DNA from: JAAZZIT01 sp964480525
GTDB taxonomy: Bacteria > Bacillota > Clostridia > Oscillospirales > Ruminococcaceae
Assembly (NCBI GenBank): GCA_964480525.1
Contig: CAYZOV010000025.1
Location: 1 to 25,072, forward strand
Direction of reading: 5' to 3'
DNA length: 25,072 nt
Shown here: in pieces, positions 1-7,961 of the stretch
How positions within the stretch are numbered: the first letter of the stretch is position 1
Layout: each line of letters starts with the position of its first letter
Notes under the pieces: model-generated
What the model saw: only the letters and a program-made list of their open reading frames with translations
The model's database searches: none
What the model was told of the DNA's origin: nothing
Made by a program: the position numbers and the translations under genes

Positions 1-51
1 TATGACCCTCTGCTTGTAAGGCAGATGCTCTCCCAGCTGAGCTATGCTCCC
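1..51 (-). tRNA. tRNA-Val (UAC), 5' part only
   Basis: Read on the minus strand from 51, the sequence starts GGGAGCA (acceptor arm), then TA, a D-arm GCTC...GAGC, and an anticodon arm TCTGC-CTTACAA-GCAGA. The loop places TAC at positions 34-36, so the anticodon is UAC and the tRNA reads GUA valine codons. The variable loop starts and then the window ends, so the T-arm and the 3' acceptor strand lie outside. More tRNA genes may follow downstream in the same transcript, which cannot be seen here. Confidence 0.93.
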
Positions 52-104
52 ACATATCCATTTGAGTTTCACATTTTTTATTGTGTCCCTCAACGACGAA
101 ATTT

Positions 105-133
105 ATTATACACCATTTCTTTTGATTTGTCAA
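105..133 (-). promoter_or_regulatory. SigA promoter of tRNA-Val
   Basis: On the minus strand there is TTGACA (128-133), a 17-base spacer and TATAAT (105-110): a perfect match to the housekeeping consensus, about 55 bases upstream of the mature tRNA 5' end. This strength is normal for stable RNA genes. The AT-rich stretch 134-255 between this promoter and the hslO terminator shows nothing else that I can support. Confidence 0.88.
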
Positions 134-255
134 CCCCTTTTTTCAATTTTTTCAAAAATTTTTTTCCAACCCACGTTTTCCCCCTATTTTACGGGGATTC
201 AAACTGAAAAAACCTATATTTTTTCACCAAACTTCAGTTATTTTCAACCGAAATG

Positions 256-282
256 TAAAAAGTCCCCACAAAAAGTGAGGAC
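256..282 (-). terminator. Terminator of the yerC-methyltransferase-hslO operon
   Basis: On the minus strand GTCCTCAC, a TTTTT loop and GTGGGGAC form an 8-bp stem (one G-U pair), followed by TTTTTACATTT. It lies about 10 bases after the hslO stop codon. Confidence 0.85.
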
Positions 283-290
283 AATTTTCA

Positions 291-1157
291 CTATTTAATA
301 AGGTTTAAAATTTCCGCCGAAGTGAATTTATAATTTTTACCGCAAAAATGACAATTAACCTCTGTGATTTCGTCCTGCGCCATTTCACGCAAATCCTTTT
401 CACCAATGGAAACAAGTGCCTTTTCCACACGTTCTTTTGAACAATCGCAACGGTATTCCACCTTAAAATCGTCCAAAACGTTCGGGTCAAGTCCATCAAG
501 CGCTCTCATAGCAATATCCTCACAGGTCATTCCCTGCTCCATCATTTTGGTAACACTTGGCATAGAATTGATATTTTGTTCAATTTTGTCAATGAGTTCA
601 TCTTTTGCAAACGGCAAAATTTCGATAAGGTATCCCCCCGCCTGCTTAACAGTCAAGTCGGGATTAACCAAAACGCCCAACGCACACGCACTAGGCACTT
701 GTTCGCTGGTCGCCAGATAATTTGTAATATCCTCTGCGATTTCCCCCGAAACAAGTGGCACCTGTCCCACATACGGCTCTTTAAGACCCAAATCCTTAAC
801 AACACTTAAAATTCCGTCTGTGCCAACAGCACCCCGAACGTCAAGTTTTCCGTACTTATTCAGCGGAATTTCCACAACAGGATTCTGAACATATGCCTTA
901 ACGTTTCCGAAACTGTCCGACACAGCTATAAGACTGCCGCACGGACCGTTTCCGTTTACACGCACAGTGACGGTATCTTTTTCGCCTTTAAGTCCAAATC
1001 CCAAAAGTGAAGCTCCCATTGTCAAACGTCCCAAACCCGCCGTAACGACAGCGGAAGTTTTATGAATTTTTTCAATTTCCGCAACAATATCTTTTCCGTC
1101 GATAGCGCTGCAAACCACCGAAGCGTCGGCGGAAATAACTCTAACAATTCTTCCCAT
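291..1157 (-). CDS. hslO: Redox-regulated chaperone Hsp33
   Basis: A 288-residue protein with the usual length and layout of Hsp33, a cytoplasmic holdase switched on by oxidation and unfolding. The N-terminal core opens MGRIVRVISADASVV and contains GLGRLTMGASLLG. The C-terminal redox switch is complete: CDC at 237-239 and CHFC at 269-272, the CxC-X29-CxxC zinc site that is reduced and zinc-bound at rest and forms disulfides under oxidative stress. It is the last gene of a three-gene operon: its ATG overlaps the stop of the upstream methyltransferase by one base (TAATG), so translation is probably coupled, and a terminator follows. The family assignment is secure; the link to the upstream regulator is inference. 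Confidence 0.97.
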   Translation of the reverse strand: MGRIVRVISADASVVCSAIDGKDIVAEIEKIHKTSAVVTAGLGRLTMGASLLGFGLKGEKDTVTVRVNGNGPCGSLIAVSDSFGNVKAYVQNPVVEIPLNKYGKLDVRGAVGTDGILSVVKDLGLKEPYVGQVPLVSGEIAEDITNYLATSEQVPSACALGVLVNPDLTVKQAGGYLIEILPFAKDELIDKIEQNINSMPSVTKMMEQGMTCEDIAMRALDGLDPNVLDDFKVEYRCDCSKERVEKALVSIGEKDLREMAQDEITEVNCHFCGKNYKFTSAEILNLIK

Positions 1158-1927
1158 TAAATATTTGCCTTTCTAACTAATTTTTTTGCAACAAACACCG
1201 CTCGTTCGCTTTTTTCTTCAAGAGGTTTGTCACTATATCCGTCGAAAATTCCTAAAATTTCAAAATCACAACTTTCAAGCATTTCTTTAATTTTGTCAAT
1301 TTCAACCGAAATTTCGCAAAAACTTTCGCTGATTCTGAAATAATCGTTTTCTTTTTCGTTAATTTTTTCAAACAAGTCAAGCTGAATTTCAACGCTTAAA
1401 TCACCGTCGTCAAGAAAATTTTGCCAAACACAATAAACCTCTTCGTTTTCAAAAACAAAAGTATTATTCCCCAGTACATTTTTCTGTTTATACGGCGTAT
1501 TTACGTCAAAAATAAAAAGTCCGTCGGGTTCGCAAAAAAGCGACACTCTTTTAAAAGTTTGCAAAATATCCTCAACATTTTCCAAATGATTAAGGCTGTC
1601 AAGCGTGCAAACCGTTGTGTCAATCGTGCCGTACATATCGATTTTTCGCATATCCTGACAAAGATACTGAATATTATAACCGCTGTCGAACTTTTTATCA
1701 AGCGCCACAGAAAGCATTTCCTGTGAAACATCAGTACCTATCACGTCATAGCCTTTTTCAGCCATTTTTTGGCACAACGACCCTGTTCCGCAGGCAACGT
1801 CAAGGAAAATCCCTCTTTTGCCGTAATATTTCATTACAATTTCGTCAATTCTGTCTGCGATTTTTTCATAATCAGCCTGCATTAGCCCGTCATAAAACGA
1901 CGCAAATCTTCCATATCCGTTATTCAT
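1157..1927 (-). CDS. Class I SAM-dependent methyltransferase (YqeM-like)
   Basis: A 256-residue soluble methyltransferase. The opening YGRFASFYDGLM and motif I FLDVACGTG (residues 41-49) are typical of the small-molecule methyltransferases annotated as YqeM/UbiE-like in Bacillota; the acidic residue in DVIGTDVS would bind the ribose of SAM. The substrate cannot be read from the sequence. I place the start at the ATG at 1927, not at the upstream in-frame codon at 1966, because MNNGYGRFA is the conserved N-terminus and because this ATG overlaps the yerC stop codon by eight bases (ATGAATAA), a common coupled arrangement. The 3' end overlaps the hslO start. It therefore sits in the middle of a tightly packed operon between a TrpR-family protein and Hsp33. 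Confidence 0.88.
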   Translation of the reverse strand: MNNGYGRFASFYDGLMQADYEKIADRIDEIVMKYYGKRGIFLDVACGTGSLCQKMAEKGYDVIGTDVSQEMLSVALDKKFDSGYNIQYLCQDMRKIDMYGTIDTTVCTLDSLNHLENVEDILQTFKRVSLFCEPDGLFIFDVNTPYKQKNVLGNNTFVFENEEVYCVWQNFLDDGDLSVEIQLDLFEKINEKENDYFRISESFCEISVEIDKIKEMLESCDFEILGIFDGYSDKPLEEKSERAVFVAKKLVRKANI

Positions 1928-2228
1928 CTTTATTTTTATTCTTCTTTTCCATTCTTTCAAAAACAACTTTATAGCCGTCGCTTCCGTAGTTTATACTTCT
2001 GTTTACACGGCTGATTGTAGCTGTAGAAGCGCCTGTTTCCGTAACAATATCGCTATAAACATGGTGTTCGTTCAGAAGTTTCGCAACCTGAAAACGCTGC
2101 GAAAGGGATTTAAGCTCCAAAATAGTACACAAATCCTCAAAAAAGTCATAACATTCTTCGATATTTTCAAGACATAAAATCGCCTCAAACAAATCGTCCA
2201 AATTTTTATCCTGCAATTTTGTATTCAT
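1920..2228 (-). CDS. yerC: YerC/YecD family TrpR-related DNA-binding protein
   Basis: A 102-residue protein matching the YerC/YecD branch of the TrpR fold. It has an N-terminal helical dimerisation part, the stretch ELKSLSQRFQVAKLL (about residues 38-52), then a helix-turn-helix around residues 56-80 (SDIVTETGASTATISRVNRS), where TGASTATISR is the usual recognition region. The C-terminal tail is lysine rich. The ATG has an excellent ribosome site (GGGAGGT, seven bases upstream). It is the first gene of the operon with the methyltransferase and hslO. A 14-base palindrome lies in its own promoter spacer, which suggests autoregulation; no ligand is known to me for this branch. Confidence 0.93.
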   Translation of the reverse strand: MNTKLQDKNLDDLFEAILCLENIEECYDFFEDLCTILELKSLSQRFQVAKLLNEHHVYSDIVTETGASTATISRVNRSINYGSDGYKVVFERMEKKNKNKDE

Positions 2229-2263
2229 AAAAGTACCTCCCTGATTTTTTAATGTATATTTCT

Positions 2264-2292
2264 ATTTTAGCACATTAAAATGTGAAAGTAAA
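2264..2292 (-). promoter_or_regulatory. Promoter of the yerC operon with palindromic operator
   Basis: On the minus strand TTTACT (2287-2292), a 17-base spacer and TAAAAT (2264-2269), with TGC just before the -10 as an extended element. The spacer holds the palindrome CACATTAAAATGTG (2271-2284; 6-base arms, 2-base centre), placed where a bound repressor would exclude RNA polymerase. The promoter starts only about 20 bases after the engB terminator. Confidence 0.78.
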
Positions 2293-2311
2293 GACCTTTT
2301 TTGAAAAAAAT

Positions 2312-2340
2312 TAAAAAGGGGCAAATTTTTCACCCCTTTA
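2312..2340 (-). terminator. Terminator of lon-engB
   Basis: On the minus strand AAAGGGG(T) ... (G)CCCCTTT closes a loop of A and T bases and is followed by TTAATTTTTTT. It lies directly after the engB stop codon. Confidence 0.85.
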
Positions 2341-2346
2341 TCAAAA

Positions 2347-2952
2347 TTATTCCTGAAAATCTTCGTCCTCGTTTGCCACGTCTTGAATAATTTCTCGTAT
2401 TTCGTCAACGCCCTCCCCTGTTTCGGCAGAAAAAGGAATAACCGTAATATCCTCAAAATACGGGATTTCCGACTTGAACGCTTCCATACGTTTTGCACGT
2501 TCTGTTTTTTTCAGTTTGTCCGCTTTCGTCAACACAACAACAAACGGAATTTCGTTGTCAACCAAAAAATTTATCATATGCACGTCGTCGCCCGTAGGAG
2601 CGTGTCGCATATCAATCAACGAAAACACCAATTCAAGCCGTCTTGACGTATCGTTAAGATATCCCTCAATAAGTTCCGCCCACCGTTCTTTTTCGGATTT
2701 TGAAACTTTTGCATAACCATATCCCGGCAAATCCACGATATATGTGTTTTCAAAGTCGAAAAAGTTAATTGTTGCGGTTTTTCCCGGAACAGCGCTGACC
2801 TTAGCAAGTTTTTTTCTATTAAAAATCTTGTTAATCAATGAAGATTTTCCCACATTTGACCTGCCTGCAAAAGCAATCTCAATTTTTTTTGCAGGTGGAA
2901 TCTGAGAAGATTTTCCATACGAAGCAAAAAATTCCGCCTTGTTAAAATTCAT
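2347..2952 (-). CDS. engB: Ribosome biogenesis GTPase EngB (YsxC)
   Basis: A 201-residue GTPase needed for maturation of the large ribosomal subunit in Bacillota. The G1 loop is GRSNVGKS (30-37), G3 is DLPGYGYAKVSKSEK, G4 is TKADK and G5 is in VIPFSAETG; these, and the length, are those of EngB. The C-terminal tail is short and acidic (NEDEDFQE). It follows lon with a 17-base gap on the same strand. The lon-engB pairing is conserved in Bacillus (lonA-ysxC), which supports both calls, and the operon ends at the terminator after this gene. Confidence 0.98.
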   Translation of the reverse strand: MNFNKAEFFASYGKSSQIPPAKKIEIAFAGRSNVGKSSLINKIFNRKKLAKVSAVPGKTATINFFDFENTYIVDLPGYGYAKVSKSEKERWAELIEGYLNDTSRRLELVFSLIDMRHAPTGDDVHMINFLVDNEIPFVVVLTKADKLKKTERAKRMEAFKSEIPYFEDITVIPFSAETGEGVDEIREIIQDVANEDEDFQE

Positions 2953-2969
2953 AATATCCGTCCTCAGTA

Positions 2970-5354
2970 TCAGTCTGATTTCTTATCAAGTGCAACTTCC
3001 AAAACGTCCGATATTTCCTTTGCGAAAACAAATTTTACATTATCCTTAACAATTTGCTCCACTTCGTCCATATCCGACTTGTTAGCATACGGCACAACTA
3101 TAGTTTTAACTCCGTGCTTATACGCTGCCAACGTTTTTTCACGAAGTCCGCCAATAGCCAACACTTTGCCACGCAACGTTATTTCACCCGTCATAGCAAC
3201 GTCGTTTCTGACAGGAATTTTCGCCATAGCGGAGATTATTCCCGTAACAAGCGTAACGCCTGCCGACGGTCCGTCTTTCGGCACAGCCCCTTCCGGAGCG
3301 TGAATATGTATGTCCGTTTTCTCGAAAAATTCGGCGTTTATTCCGTAATCTTTAGCAACGCTCCGTGCATAGCTTACGGCAATTTTTGCGGATTCTTTCA
3401 TCACGTCGCCCAGCGAACCCGTCAATTCAAGTTTGCCTTTTCCGTCCATAGTCAGCACTTCCAAAGGCATAATAACACCGCCAACCGCCGTCCAAGCCAG
3501 ACCGTTTACACAGCCGATTTCAGGTTTTTCCGATTTAAAATCATTTTTATTATGGCTTTTGCCCAAATATTTTTCAAGATTTTTATTATTAAACGAAACC
3601 TTTTCCACGCCGTTTTCGATAATTTCCTTAGCTGTTTTCCGACACAGCGAAGCGATTTTTCGCTCCAGAGTTCTAACCCCCGCTTCGGCGGTATAATCTG
3701 CAATAATTGTGCGAATTGCCGAATCGGTAAACTTAATCTGGCTTTTGTTCAATCCGTTAAGACCGATTTGTTTCGGAATAAGGTGACGTTTTGCAATTTG
3801 AAATTTTTCTTCTTCCGTGTACGATTTAACTTCGATAATTTCCATACGGTCACGAAGCGGAGAAGAAATATTTTCCAAATCGTTTGCCGTTGCAATAAAC
3901 ATAACGTTACTCAAATCAAGGTCAAGTTCCACATAATGGTCACGAAAAGCCTTGTTTTGCTCAGGGTCAAGAACTTCAAGAAGTGCCGACGTTAATTCGC
4001 CGTGGTTTCTGTCCCCCACCTTGTCTATTTCGTCAAGCAAAATCACGGGGTTAAAAGTTTTTGCATTTCGCATAGCTTCCACAATTCTGCCCGGCATTGC
4101 TCCCACATAAGTTTTTCTGTGACCTCTGATTTCGGCTTCGTCGTGCATACCGCCCAGTGAGATTCTCTGATATTTTCTTCCCAGAGCTTCCGCAACCGAC
4201 TTAACAATGGACGTTTTGCCCACTCCCGGTGGTCCGTAAAGGCAAATAATCTGGCTTTTTGCGTTTGCGTTAAGCTGTTGAATCGCAAGATTTTCCAAAA
4301 TTCTGTCCTTAACCTTATTTATTCCGTAATGGTCACGGTTAAGTATTTTTTCAACCTTTTTGATATTCACATTATCTTTTACAGTTCCACGCCACGTTAT
4401 GTCAAGGCACACGTCAAGATAATCCCTGATAACGTCTGCGTCTTTTGAACCTGCCATCATTCTTTTAAGTCTGTTAAGTTCCTTTGTCAGTTTGTCCTTA
4501 ACCTTTTGGTCGGCGTCCAGTTTATCAATACGCAATTGATAACTTTCGATTTCCTCGCTGTCCTGAATATCTTCGCCCAGCATATGGGAAATAACATTCA
4601 TTTGTTCACGCAGGAAGATTCTTTTTCTTTCGTCGTCCACACTCTGTTGAGTGTTATTTCTGATTTCTTCAAGGTATTCGCCCACCTGATTTTCACGTTC
4701 CAAAACCTTGTTAAGTTCCTCAATTCTGAAACAAAGGTCGTCAATATCGAAAATTTTACGTTTGTCATTAAGCGGAATTTCAACATTACCGATAATTATA
4801 TTAAAAAGTTTAATTGCGCTTCGGCTTCTTTGAACAGATTCCAAAACGTCAATGGAATTATACCTTTTAAGCATACAATAGTCCAAAAACAGTTCTCTCA
4901 ATCTGCGTACAAGTGCGTTTTTATACTGTTTTGAATAAGTGCAAGCGTCGTTTTTCGGAATATATTCTTTTATATCTGAAAGCATTAAGCCCTTTAACAA
5001 TCCGTCTTTTTCCGTTTTTATACGTTCAACCGTAACTTTGTGACACCCTGTAATAAACGCCGTCCAACCGCCTTTGTCAAGACCGTTTACGGTCATATTA
5101 TTAACCTGACAAACGATTCCTGTTTGGTAATATTTTTTAACATCAGTACATTGTTCGTCGGTGTCAGGTCTGAAAGGCGTAACAATCAGAATCATTTTGT
5201 CATTTAAAAATGCGTCACGCATAGACGCTGCATTGCCCTCACCTCTAAAGTCAAAACAGCTTGACATATCAGGGAAAACAACATCGTTTTTCAAAACAAA
5301 AGTCGGTATATTGGTATAAGTATTATTATTGATTTCTTTAAATAAATCTCTCAT
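2970..5354 (-). CDS. lon: ATP-dependent protease Lon (LonA type)
   Basis: A 794-residue LonA protease: cytoplasmic hexamer that unfolds and degrades damaged and regulatory proteins. The order is the N-terminal substrate-binding domain (about 15-210), a coiled-coil linker, the AAA+ module with Walker A GPPGVGKT (374-381) and Walker B ILLDE (438-442), and the C-terminal peptidase with catalytic Ser697 in PKDGPSAGV and Lys740 in GGLREK. All key residues are present and the length is normal. The N-terminal domain is less conserved than the rest, as is usual. The start ATG has GGAGAA close upstream. I looked for CtsR or CIRCE heat-shock operators in 5360-5487 and did not find a convincing one. Confidence 0.98.
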   Translation of the reverse strand: MRDLFKEINNNTYTNIPTFVLKNDVVFPDMSSCFDFRGEGNAASMRDAFLNDKMILIVTPFRPDTDEQCTDVKKYYQTGIVCQVNNMTVNGLDKGGWTAFITGCHKVTVERIKTEKDGLLKGLMLSDIKEYIPKNDACTYSKQYKNALVRRLRELFLDYCMLKRYNSIDVLESVQRSRSAIKLFNIIIGNVEIPLNDKRKIFDIDDLCFRIEELNKVLERENQVGEYLEEIRNNTQQSVDDERKRIFLREQMNVISHMLGEDIQDSEEIESYQLRIDKLDADQKVKDKLTKELNRLKRMMAGSKDADVIRDYLDVCLDITWRGTVKDNVNIKKVEKILNRDHYGINKVKDRILENLAIQQLNANAKSQIICLYGPPGVGKTSIVKSVAEALGRKYQRISLGGMHDEAEIRGHRKTYVGAMPGRIVEAMRNAKTFNPVILLDEIDKVGDRNHGELTSALLEVLDPEQNKAFRDHYVELDLDLSNVMFIATANDLENISSPLRDRMEIIEVKSYTEEEKFQIAKRHLIPKQIGLNGLNKSQIKFTDSAIRTIIADYTAEAGVRTLERKIASLCRKTAKEIIENGVEKVSFNNKNLEKYLGKSHNKNDFKSEKPEIGCVNGLAWTAVGGVIMPLEVLTMDGKGKLELTGSLGDVMKESAKIAVSYARSVAKDYGINAEFFEKTDIHIHAPEGAVPKDGPSAGVTLVTGIISAMAKIPVRNDVAMTGEITLRGKVLAIGGLREKTLAAYKHGVKTIVVPYANKSDMDEVEQIVKDNVKFVFAKEISDVLEVALDKKSD

Positions 5355-5487
5355 TCAGTTCTCCAATCCATTAAAAAAGAAAAATTCAAAAAAGCGGTTT
5401 AATTATGATTATTTCACACAACCAACGCTTAACAGCAAGAACACTTAATACAATTTTGTCGTTTGACATTCTAAGGGCGTATAACAC

Positions 5488-5517
5488 AAAAGACCGCACC
5501 GAAAAAGTGCAGTCTTT
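5488..5517 (-). terminator. Terminator of rpsF-ssb-rpsR
   Basis: On the minus strand AAAGACTGCAC and GTGCGGTCTTT form an 11-bp stem with one G-U pair around a TTTTTCG loop, ending in TTT. It lies about 20 bases after the rpsR stop. The stretch 5355-5487 between it and lon must hold the lon promoter, but I could not pick one with confidence. Confidence 0.85.
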
Positions 5518-5535
5518 AATTTGTATCAAGCTAAA

Positions 5536-5778
5536 TTAGTCTGCTACATAAGGGATAAGAGCGCAATGTCTTGCTCTCTTGATTGCCTTAGTGAGTTCTC
5601 TCTGGTGATAAGCACAAGTGCCTGTAACACGTCTTGGAAGAATCTTTGCTCTTTCAGTCATACATTTTTTGAGCTTTGCAATATCCTTATAGTCGATGGT
5701 TTCAGCTCTGTCAACGCAGAACATACAAACCTTTTTACGAGTTCTTCTGTTAGGTCTTGCGTTTCTTTCTTTTTCCAT
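5536..5778 (-). CDS. rpsR: 30S ribosomal protein S18
   Basis: An 80-residue protein with the S18 signature: basic N-terminus, IDYKDIAKLKKCMTERAKILPRRVTGTCAYHQRELTKAIKRAR, and the terminal ALIPY. It binds the central domain of 16S rRNA together with S6. It carries CxxC at 18-21 plus further cysteines in KKC and GTC, which resembles the cysteine-rich, probably zinc-binding form of S18 rather than the cysteine-free form. It is the third gene of rpsF-ssb-rpsR; AGGAGG precedes the ATG, and a terminator follows. Confidence 0.98.
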   Translation of the reverse strand: MEKERNARPNRRTRKKVCMFCVDRAETIDYKDIAKLKKCMTERAKILPRRVTGTCAYHQRELTKAIKRARHCALIPYVAD

Positions 5779-5818
5779 TATGGTTTTCCTCCTTATAAGA
5801 TTTTTGAATTAAACATTT

Positions 5819-6292
5819 TTAGAAAGGTACGTCGTCGTTTGTGGAAACAAATTCAAAATCGCTGTAATCTGAAATATTCGACGAATTGTCAGACGGATTT
5901 TGATACGACGGTTGTGAATAGCTGTTGCCTGAGTTGTTTGAGTAATTGTTGGAATAAGTACCGTTCTGTTGCGCACGTTCGCCCGTAAAGGAAACGCTGT
6001 CAACGTAAACTTCGGTAACATAGTGTTTTGTGCCGTTCTTGTCCTCATAATTTCTTGTTCTAAGGTTTCCCTCAATTGCAATCATTCTGCCTTTGCCGAA
6101 ATATCTTTTGATAAATTCAGCCTGCTGACGCCAAGCAACACAAGTAATAAAATCAGTTTGTCTTTCTTCGCCCTGTCTGACAAAATTTCTGTCAACAGCA
6201 ATGCTGAACTGAAGCACGGAAACACCGTTCGGAGTTTGTTTTAAATCCAAATCCTGTGTAATTCTTCCCATCAAAATAACTCTGTTAAGCAT
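5819..6292 (-). CDS. ssb: Single-stranded DNA-binding protein
   Basis: A 157-residue SSB. Residues 1 to about 105 form the OB fold (MLNRVILMGRITQDLDL, FITCVAWRQQAEFI, GRMIAIEGNLRTRNYED). A low-complexity linker rich in Asn, Ser, Gly and Tyr follows, and the protein ends in DDVPF, the conserved acidic tip that recruits repair and replication partners. The position between rpsF and rpsR is the classic one for the main replicative SSB of Bacillota. Ribosome site AAAGGA lies upstream of the ATG. Confidence 0.98.
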   Translation of the reverse strand: MLNRVILMGRITQDLDLKQTPNGVSVLQFSIAVDRNFVRQGEERQTDFITCVAWRQQAEFIKRYFGKGRMIAIEGNLRTRNYEDKNGTKHYVTEVYVDSVSFTGERAQQNGTYSNNYSNNSGNSYSQPSYQNPSDNSSNISDYSDFEFVSTNDDVPF

Positions 6293-6322
6293 AATTCACA
6301 TTCCTTTCTTCTCTTTCTCTCA

Positions 6323-6613
6323 TTACTTTGTTGTAACGAGGAAACGGATAACTCCTTCGTTGATCTTGAGAACTCTCTCAAGTTCAGCCGGGAAGTCAGG
6401 CTTTGATGTAAAGTTCCAGAGTACATAATAGCCCTCTGTTTCGTAGTTGATAGCATAAGCAAGCTTACGCTTTCCCCACTCGTTCATTGCTACATCTGTG
6501 CCGTTCTTTTCAATCATCTCATTGAACTTTGCGATAAGTTCCTTAATAGGTTCTTCGCCGTTCTTAACGCTGAAAACAACCATAGCTTCGTAATTGCCTG
6601 TAAGTTTTGCCAT
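6323..6613 (-). CDS. rpsF: 30S ribosomal protein S6
   Basis: A 96-residue S6 protein (NYEAMVVFSVKNGEEPIKEL ..., KRKLAYAINYETEGYYVLWNF, ending in RFLVTTK). It pairs with S18 on 16S rRNA. The start is the ATG at 6613, preceded by a near-perfect AAGGAGGTG; the reading frame stays open further upstream to 6661, but that extension lies in the leader and has no ribosome site. First gene of rpsF-ssb-rpsR, driven by a consensus promoter. Confidence 0.98.
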   Translation of the reverse strand: MAKLTGNYEAMVVFSVKNGEEPIKELIAKFNEMIEKNGTDVAMNEWGKRKLAYAINYETEGYYVLWNFTSKPDFPAELERVLKINEGVIRFLVTTK

Positions 6614-6679
6614 TTCAATGACACCTCCTTCTGGATTTCGCCTGTACCTTACAAAATACAAGCAAGGGATAACTTAATT

Positions 6680-6708
6680 ATTATAACAGCACGACAAAAT
6701 TTTGTCAA
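6680..6708 (-). promoter_or_regulatory. SigA promoter of rpsF-ssb-rpsR
   Basis: On the minus strand TTGACA (6703-6708), 17 bases, TATAAT (6680-6685): a perfect consensus about 65 bases upstream of the rpsF start. The leader between holds a small stem CCTTGC/GTAAGG (arms 6662-6667 and 6647-6652) that could take part in S6-S18 autoregulation, but the typical CCG bulge of that motif is not evident. Confidence 0.9.
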
Positions 6709-6756
6709 GCTGTATTATAAACATTTTTTTAAGTTTTAGCTAACTTTTTGCAAATT

Positions 6757-7761
6757 CTATCTAAAAATAAGCACCATAATTATCATCAAAAGCATAACCA
6801 GAGCCACATTTGCCGTAATTGAAAATGCAAGACTAAGTCCCGACGTTCCGCCCTTTTGGGTAATTATTTCGTTCTTTTCTTCGTCGGTTATGTCCATTTC
6901 TTCCACTTGGGAAATGGTCTTTTTCGCCTTTTTAAAGTACCAATAATTTCCGAAAATTCCGCACACAACGTCCAAAACAAAACGTATAACAAGGAAATAC
7001 ATTTCCAGATTTTCGATAAACGCTTGATTATTGGCAACAACCGCAGGCAGGCTGACATTCATCAATTCACCGTTTATCAAATACAAAAGCATTGTTGGAA
7101 TTTCCAAAACCGTCGCCAGCAAAAGCATTATCACGCCTACGACGTACATTTTTCTGTAAAAGAAAAAGTATTCGGGAAACAAAAATGCGGAAATATTATA
7201 TGAACCTTTTGAACCACGTTTGTGCATATTAAAGAAATTAGCCAGATAATAAACAGGATTTTTCTTTACAAACTTAACGTATTTTTCGCCCTTGTGACCG
7301 CCGATTTCTTCTTCCATAAGGTTAATCGGCTGTGCTTGAAACGGTGGCATACCCTCAAACGAGTTTTGTTGGTCGTTTGTAAAAGGCTGACCGAAAGGCG
7401 TTTCGTTAAACGGTCTTTCTTCCTGATTTTTCGTCAGAGGATAACCGCATTTTACGCAAAACAAACCGCTTGGCGGGTTGGTTTGACCACATCTTGGGCA
7501 TTTCAGTTCGTTGTCGGAAAATTCCTGTGATTCGTCCCCGTTGGCAGAATCGTTCTGGGTTTGGTCGGCGTTGATTTCGTCCCCGTGAAAAGTCTGCCAT
7601 TCTTCCCCACGGTTGTGGAGTTCGTAATTAACGCACTCCCCCGCCGTATTATAACATTCTCTGTGATAAGGCGTACCACATTCCGGACAAACAACAATGT
7701 CGTCGTCTTTTTCAAAAACTTTTTTACAATACTCACATTTTGCGCCTGTGAAGTTTGCCAT
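6757..7761 (-). CDS. Membrane protein with RING-like finger, zinc ribbon and DUF2628-type region
   Basis: A 334-residue membrane protein. The N-terminus is a prokaryotic RING-like finger with Cys9, Cys12, Cys25, Cys28, His33 and Cys36. After an acidic, Asn/Gln-rich linker comes a zinc ribbon (CPRCG ... CVKCG, about residues 86-106), then a Pro/Gln/Phe-rich linker. The C-terminal half has a YxxxF-rich cytosolic part (NPVYYLANFFNMHKRG) and three hydrophobic segments (about 205-230, 255-278, 307-333), like DUF2628 proteins. The function is not known; a role in sensing or in membrane protein quality control would be guesswork. It has its own extended -10 promoter and no obvious terminator before the rpsF promoter. 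Ribosome site AAAGGAT. Confidence 0.85.
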   Translation of the reverse strand: MANFTGAKCEYCKKVFEKDDDIVVCPECGTPYHRECYNTAGECVNYELHNRGEEWQTFHGDEINADQTQNDSANGDESQEFSDNELKCPRCGQTNPPSGLFCVKCGYPLTKNQEERPFNETPFGQPFTNDQQNSFEGMPPFQAQPINLMEEEIGGHKGEKYVKFVKKNPVYYLANFFNMHKRGSKGSYNISAFLFPEYFFFYRKMYVVGVIMLLLATVLEIPTMLLYLINGELMNVSLPAVVANNQAFIENLEMYFLVIRFVLDVVCGIFGNYWYFKKAKKTISQVEEMDITDEEKNEIITQKGGTSGLSLAFSITANVALVMLLMIIMVLIFR

Positions 7762-7847
7762 ATTAAAATATCCTTTCTGAATTTATTTATCTTTAATTTT
7801 CTGTATTTGTTTTCTAATAAAAACGCTGTGATATTTACATACAGATT

Positions 7848-7856
7848 ATTATAACA
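7848..7856 (-). promoter_or_regulatory. Extended -10 promoter of the RING/zinc-ribbon gene
   Basis: On the minus strand TGT directly precedes TATAAT (7848-7853), an extended -10 element, about 90 bases upstream of the start codon. No good -35 is visible at the correct distance. Confidence 0.6.
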
Positions 7857-7910
7857 CACTTTTCCGAAAAAGAAAATAGGTTTTCAGTAATTTTTTAAAA
7901 AAGTTTTTAA

Positions 7911-7943
7911 ACAAAAAACAGCAACGAAAAAAGCGTTGCCGTT
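7911..7943 (-). terminator. Terminator of the SGNH hydrolase gene
   Basis: On the minus strand AACGGCAACG and CGTTGCTGTT pair over 10 bp (one G-U) around a short T-rich loop and are followed by TTTTGTTT. Confidence 0.87.
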
Positions 7944-7961
7944 TTGATAAAAAAATATAAA

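Noticed and set aside
3054..3995. A 313-codon open frame on the plus strand opposite lon
   Set aside because: Antisense shadow of the protease gene, with a composition (Phe, Arg, His rich) typical of such shadows.
5360..5487. CtsR or CIRCE heat-shock operator upstream of lon
   Set aside because: GTCAAACGACAAA resembles half of a CtsR repeat, but the second half is missing and no CIRCE palindrome is present.
6614..6679. S6-S18 autoregulatory RNA motif in the rpsF leader
   Set aside because: A small stem is present, but I could not find the conserved CCG bulge and the partner strand, so I do not call it.
6714..6756. Terminator after the RING/zinc-ribbon gene
   Set aside because: AAGTT/AACTT gives only five AT pairs and the T-run is on the wrong strand.
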